Source of the DNA: an uncultured Bacteroides sp.
GTDB taxonomy: Bacteria > Bacteroidota > Bacteroidia > Cytophagales > Cyclobacteriaceae
Direction of reading: 5' to 3'
DNA length: 64,000 bases
NCBI GenBank assembly: GCA_902168185.1
Contig: CABHOV010000074.1
Location: 62,001 to 126,000, forward strand
The position numbers were made by a program, and so were the translations under genes. Below, piece by piece: positions 60,973-64,000 of this stretch. The number at the start of each line of letters is the position of its first letter. The first letter of the stretch is position 1. Under the pieces are notes generated by a model that saw nothing but the letters and a program-made list of their open reading frames with translations, was not told the DNA's origin and ran no database searches.

Positions 60973-62478
60973 TCAGTATTTCGGCAATACAATTCTAAAC
61001 AGACTTCCAACGCCAACTTCACTTTCTACTTCAATTTTGCCTCCATGACTTTTAATTACACTGCTTACATAATTTAGTCCGAGTCCATAGCCTTTGGCGT
61101 TGTGTACATCTCCGGTAGGAACACGAAAGAACTTCTCAAATATTTTTTTGTGATATTCTTTCGGTATACCTATACCGCGGTCTTCTACCAGTAATGTTAG
61201 TTTCTCTGACGAATCTTTTAATGTAATGAGTATAAAGGGATTTTTAAGACTATACTTCAATGCGTTGTCAATAAGGTTATGGATCACATTCGTGATATGT
61301 AAAGAACTGCCCTGCATCTCGAAATCATTTCCTTCTTTGATATAGTTAACAGCAGCACCCCGCTTTTCGAAAATCAGTTTCATAGACGCAAGCACTTGTT
61401 GTAGCGTTTCGTCAAGATTTATGGGCTCAGGCTTAAAATCTATACCATGATTCTCGAAGATCGAAGTCTTCAGGATTTTGTCTGTCATTAACGTGAGCCG
61501 ATTTAACTCGCTTTGCGCTATATCTAAATATTCAGCTGCAAGTTTCGGATTACTCTTCGCCTGAAAACTCTTCAGCGCTTCTATAGCAACACTCACCGTG
61601 GCGACCGGTGTTTTTAGCTCATGCGTAACGTTGCTTATAAAATCATTTTTAAGTGCCATGAGGCGTTGCTGTGAACGTATATTCAAATACATCACGATGA
61701 AAGCAATCAATATAGTGATGGTAAGAAATACAGAGAATAAAATTTGTGGCGTGATTTCGGCCAATACTGTGCTCCGTATGCCAGTCATCGAGGCAGCATA
61801 ATGATGGGCAGGATTTACCCGGACGGGCTCTGAATGTAGGGTGTCGCTAAATATAGTCTCCTGCATATCGCTCCGGCCTCGCTCACGAATAAATTCCTTA
61901 TGGCCGAAATCCGGAAAGAATTCCGAGCGTTCCAGCGGTATGTGCTGGATGTGGTTTATTGTAAAAGGTATAGCGAGCGATTCACTCGCCAGTGCACGCT
62001 TAAACTGGTGCTGCAGGCTATCGCTGTTTAGAGTGTCGGCGCCAAGCCGCACAATGAAATTTTTAGCATATCCTTTAGCGCTTCGGAACCGGATATTCTG
62101 GATGCCGGCAACGACAGGCTTTAGTTCATCCTTCGATACAGAATCTCCATACTGCGTGGATATATATACCTGAACATTCTGATCTTGTGCTGCAATACTC
62201 CTTACAGAATCACGCAATCCAAATACTGCAGGGCCTCCTGGCATTGCAAGTGTCAGCTTCGGACCCAAAGAGTCTACTGAAACAGCCTGGATATTTTTTG
62301 CGAAAGCGGAATCGCGGAGCGTTAACACCGTGTTGCGAAATATAGTATTCGTTTGACGCCTCAAGTCATAAAATGCTTTCTCGTAGGAGTTTTGTAGCCA
62401 GAATACCTGGAATGTGATCAGCAACAGAATGCTGCTGATCATGAGTATAAGAATCACTATATCTTTTCGCTTCATCAT
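60973..62478 (-). CDS. Transmembrane sensor histidine kinase (second of two tail-to-tail systems)
   Basis: A 501-residue kinase with membrane segments at about 7-26 and about 250-270, a periplasmic sensor domain of about 220 residues between them, and a complete HisKA-HATPase core: SNVTHELKTPVATVSVAIEA (His about 286), VIHNLIDNALKYSL, LLVEDRGIGIPKEY and GYGLGLNYVSSVI. Its regulator is the next gene downstream (141 bp). It diverges from the GLPGLI/receptor pair with about 240 bp between starts, so control of these envelope genes is plausible but not shown. Confidence 0.93.
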   Translation of the reverse strand: MMKRKDIVILILMISSILLLITFQVFWLQNSYEKAFYDLRRQTNTIFRNTVLTLRDSAFAKNIQAVSVDSLGPKLTLAMPGGPAVFGLRDSVRSIAAQDQNVQVYISTQYGDSVSKDELKPVVAGIQNIRFRSAKGYAKNFIVRLGADTLNSDSLQHQFKRALASESLAIPFTINHIQHIPLERSEFFPDFGHKEFIRERGRSDMQETIFSDTLHSEPVRVNPAHHYAASMTGIRSTVLAEITPQILFSVFLTITILIAFIVMYLNIRSQQRLMALKNDFISNVTHELKTPVATVSVAIEALKSFQAKSNPKLAAEYLDIAQSELNRLTLMTDKILKTSIFENHGIDFKPEPINLDETLQQVLASMKLIFEKRGAAVNYIKEGNDFEMQGSSLHITNVIHNLIDNALKYSLKNPFILITLKDSSEKLTLLVEDRGIGIPKEYHKKIFEKFFRVPTGDVHNAKGYGLGLNYVSSVIKSHGGKIEVESEVGVGSLFRIVLPKY

Positions 62479-62722
62479 TTAGAGTCTTGCTTGGCGTTAT
62501 CCCGCTCAATGGTTAAACTGTTATTCTTAAACCCCAATCACAACAAGAGTAGCCATTACTCATTCATGGGAGTCGATAGCAGTTCACAAAGTTAACGTAG
62601 TTGTAACGTACGATGTACTTCTTTAACGTTAATTAACATTCCTTTCAGGACCATTAACCGTTGGCAGTTATCCCCGCCAGTACATTTACGATTGTAAAAT
62701 CAATATGCAAATTTCTATTACT

Positions 62723-63460
62723 ATGAAACGAATCCTGATAATTCTGGGCATTGTTGTGTCCATGATGGCTGCTCATTTTGTGTTTGGTCAGACAACGGAA
62801 GGTGTTATCACCTATGAGGTGAAAGTAAATATGCATCGCAGACTTCCTCCTGATCGTGAAGGGATGAAAGAGATGATGCCGGAATTCAATATCCACAGCG
62901 ATCAGCTTTTCTTTAATGAGAAGGAATCATTGTATAAACCTGTGATAGAGGAAGAAGATGATTTTGCAGATGAAGGTGGTAATGTGCGCATGCGGTTCAT
63001 GAGACCTGAAGCTGAGTATTATTTTAATCACAGTGCTTCCAAGTGTGTCAGGCTACAAGAGTTTATGGGTAAGAAATATCTGATCGAGGATTCCTTAAAG
63101 ATAACGCCCTGGAAATTTGGATCAGAAGTAAAGACAATCAATGGATATGAATGCCGTCAGGCTACACTATATATTGAAGATCGCAAGCAAAATATAGTAG
63201 CCTGGTATACCGACAAGTTGCGTCCCTATATGGGGCCGGAGAATTTTAATACACTGCCTGGCACAGTGATTCAAATCGATATGAACAATGGTGAAAGAGT
63301 GATCACAGCACAAAAGATCGAGAAAAGAACCTTAAAGAAAGGCGAGCTTAAAATCCCTTCGGGCGGCACTAAAATTACGGAGAAGGAATTTCGCAAGATG
63401 ATGGAAGCGCAAATGCAACGCATGGGTCGGGAAGGTGGAAATGTCATGATCAGGAACTGA
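62723..63460 (+). CDS. GLPGLI family protein
   Basis: A 245-residue exported protein from ATG 62723 (MKRILIILGIVVSMMAAHFV...FGQ; an ATG at 62705 adds six residues). It follows the GLPGLI family pattern: TTEGVITYEVKVNMHRR near the start and a C-terminal core PYMGPENFNTLPGTVIQIDM in which the family motif (GLPGLI) is changed to TLPGTV. A conserved WKFGSEVKTINGYECRQATL segment with its single Cys is also typical. GLPGLI genes almost always precede a TonB-receptor-like gene, as here (75 bp apart). TACATTTA at 62681-62688 resembles a -7 box. Role unknown; likely periplasmic. Confidence 0.85.
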   Translation: MKRILIILGIVVSMMAAHFVFGQTTEGVITYEVKVNMHRRLPPDREGMKEMMPEFNIHSDQLFFNEKESLYKPVIEEEDDFADEGGNVRMRFMRPEAEYYFNHSASKCVRLQEFMGKKYLIEDSLKITPWKFGSEVKTINGYECRQATLYIEDRKQNIVAWYTDKLRPYMGPENFNTLPGTVIQIDMNNGERVITAQKIEKRTLKKGELKIPSGGTKITEKEFRKMMEAQMQRMGREGGNVMIRN

Positions 63461-63535
63461 CCTGTTAAGGCCGACCAATCTATACTACATATACTTCTGA
63501 ATAATTTCCATTCCTGGATTTCATAAACTCATACT

Positions 63536-64000
63536 ATGAAGCGACTTTTAATATTTCTCCTATTCATAACGCAGCTTTCCCTGGCGCAAAAGATCACGAT
63601 TACGGGACAAGTGGTTGATTCCGTTTCTCATGCTTTACAGGGCGCAACGGTTATTTTGTTAAATCCCAAAGACTCATCGTTGGTGAATTTTGGAGCCTCC
63701 AATACTTCAGGGCAATTTGAAATTAAGGACTTGGCAAAGACGGAGTATATAGTAAAGATCACTTATGTGGGATATAAAACACATTCATCGTTATTGCATG
63801 CTGCAGAAAGTGAAGTTATGGATCTGGGATTAATAAAGATGTACCCTGCACAGACAAAGCTCGATGAAGTGGTGATCCAGTCAGAGAAAATACCCGTAGT
63901 GATAAAGCGTGACACGATCGAGTATAATGCGTTGGCATTTAAGACTAACCAGAATTCCAATGTAGAAGACTTATTGAAAAAACTTCCCGGAGTTGAAGTA
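63536..64000 (+). CDS. Outer-membrane beta-barrel receptor (carboxypeptidase-regulatory N-terminus), 3' part outside window
   Basis: The first 155 residues of a larger protein, open to the window end. A signal peptide (MKRLLIFLLFITQLSLAQ) is followed by a CarboxypepD_reg sandwich (ITITGQVVDSVSHALQGATV, FEIKDLAKTEYIVKITYVGY) and the start of a plug domain (DTIEYNALAFKTNQNSNVED with LLKKLPGVEV), the signature DTIxYNxxxFKTxxNxxxEDLLKKLPG of the TonB-receptor-like barrels that accompany GLPGLI proteins. It is coded 75 bp after the GLPGLI gene and probably forms an operon with it. Confidence 0.88.
   Translation, partial: MKRLLIFLLFITQLSLAQKITITGQVVDSVSHALQGATVILLNPKDSSLVNFGASNTSGQFEIKDLAKTEYIVKITYVGYKTHSSLLHAAESEVMDLGLIKMYPAQTKLDEVVIQSEKIPVVIKRDTIEYNALAFKTNQNSNVEDLLKKLPGVEV

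Overview
The window comes from a Bacteroidota genome, most likely order Cytophagales (Chryseolinea/Ohtaekwangia-like; inferred from gene families, not from a marker gene). Support: TonB-dependent receptors paired with DUF4249 and GLPGLI proteins, a DUF4270 lipoprotein, Asp-rich lipoprotein N-termini, a MaeB-type malic enzyme, promoter -7 elements of the TAnnTTTG type instead of TATAAT, and moderate GC (roughly 42% by eye). It reads as chromosomal backbone with small accessory patches. I saw no insertion sequence, prophage, CRISPR array, rRNA or replication origin.

Layout. 1-12.6 kb: the 3' end of an M19-like peptidase, a very large membrane protein with a degenerate P-loop, then maeB, rlmB, rocD, rmuC and a double-thioredoxin lipoprotein-like exported protein, several separated by near-perfect bidirectional terminators. 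12.7-15.7 kb: a small basic exported protein and a tight deoC-gapN pair (deoxyribose-5-phosphate to glyceraldehyde-3-phosphate to 3-phosphoglycerate). 15.7-22.7 kb: an envelope/general-stress island holding a 26-residue membrane peptide, CsbD, DUF1328, an outer-membrane barrel, an AI-2E family permease, a DUF2383-DUF4142-'PRPP synthetase-like'-BrkB operon and an FAD oxidoreductase, with several unexplained RNA-level inverted repeats. 22.7-34.2 kb: exported proteins, a MATE exporter, a TonB receptor, an MBL-fold hydrolase, a CHASE3-GAF protein without a kinase, a Rieske protein divergent from an exported M20 amidohydrolase, and an HTH regulator.

34.2-38.7 kb is the most accessory-looking part: a 0.9-kb gene-poor stretch with two terminator hairpins, one directly behind a promoter-like sequence, then a three-gene cassette of SH3-like/subtilase protease without signal peptide, exported barrel-like protein and membrane-anchored TPR-like protein, which meets a kptA gene tail to tail. 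This is my best candidate for an undescribed system; its function is not known to me.

39-64 kb: acyl-CoA dehydrogenase, YugP-type zinc peptidase, TPR sensor kinase, TonB receptor plus DUF4249 lipoprotein, an NTF2-like/serine hydrolase pair, cupin, a tRNA-Val(GAC) with a non-canonical C33, FadL-like barrel, DUF4270 and Kelch lipoproteins, a LytS/LytTR two-component pair, a BNR propeller and YceI proteins, two complete OmpR-type two-component systems arranged tail to tail with overlapping response-regulator genes, and finally GLPGLI plus the start of an outer-membrane receptor that runs out of the window.
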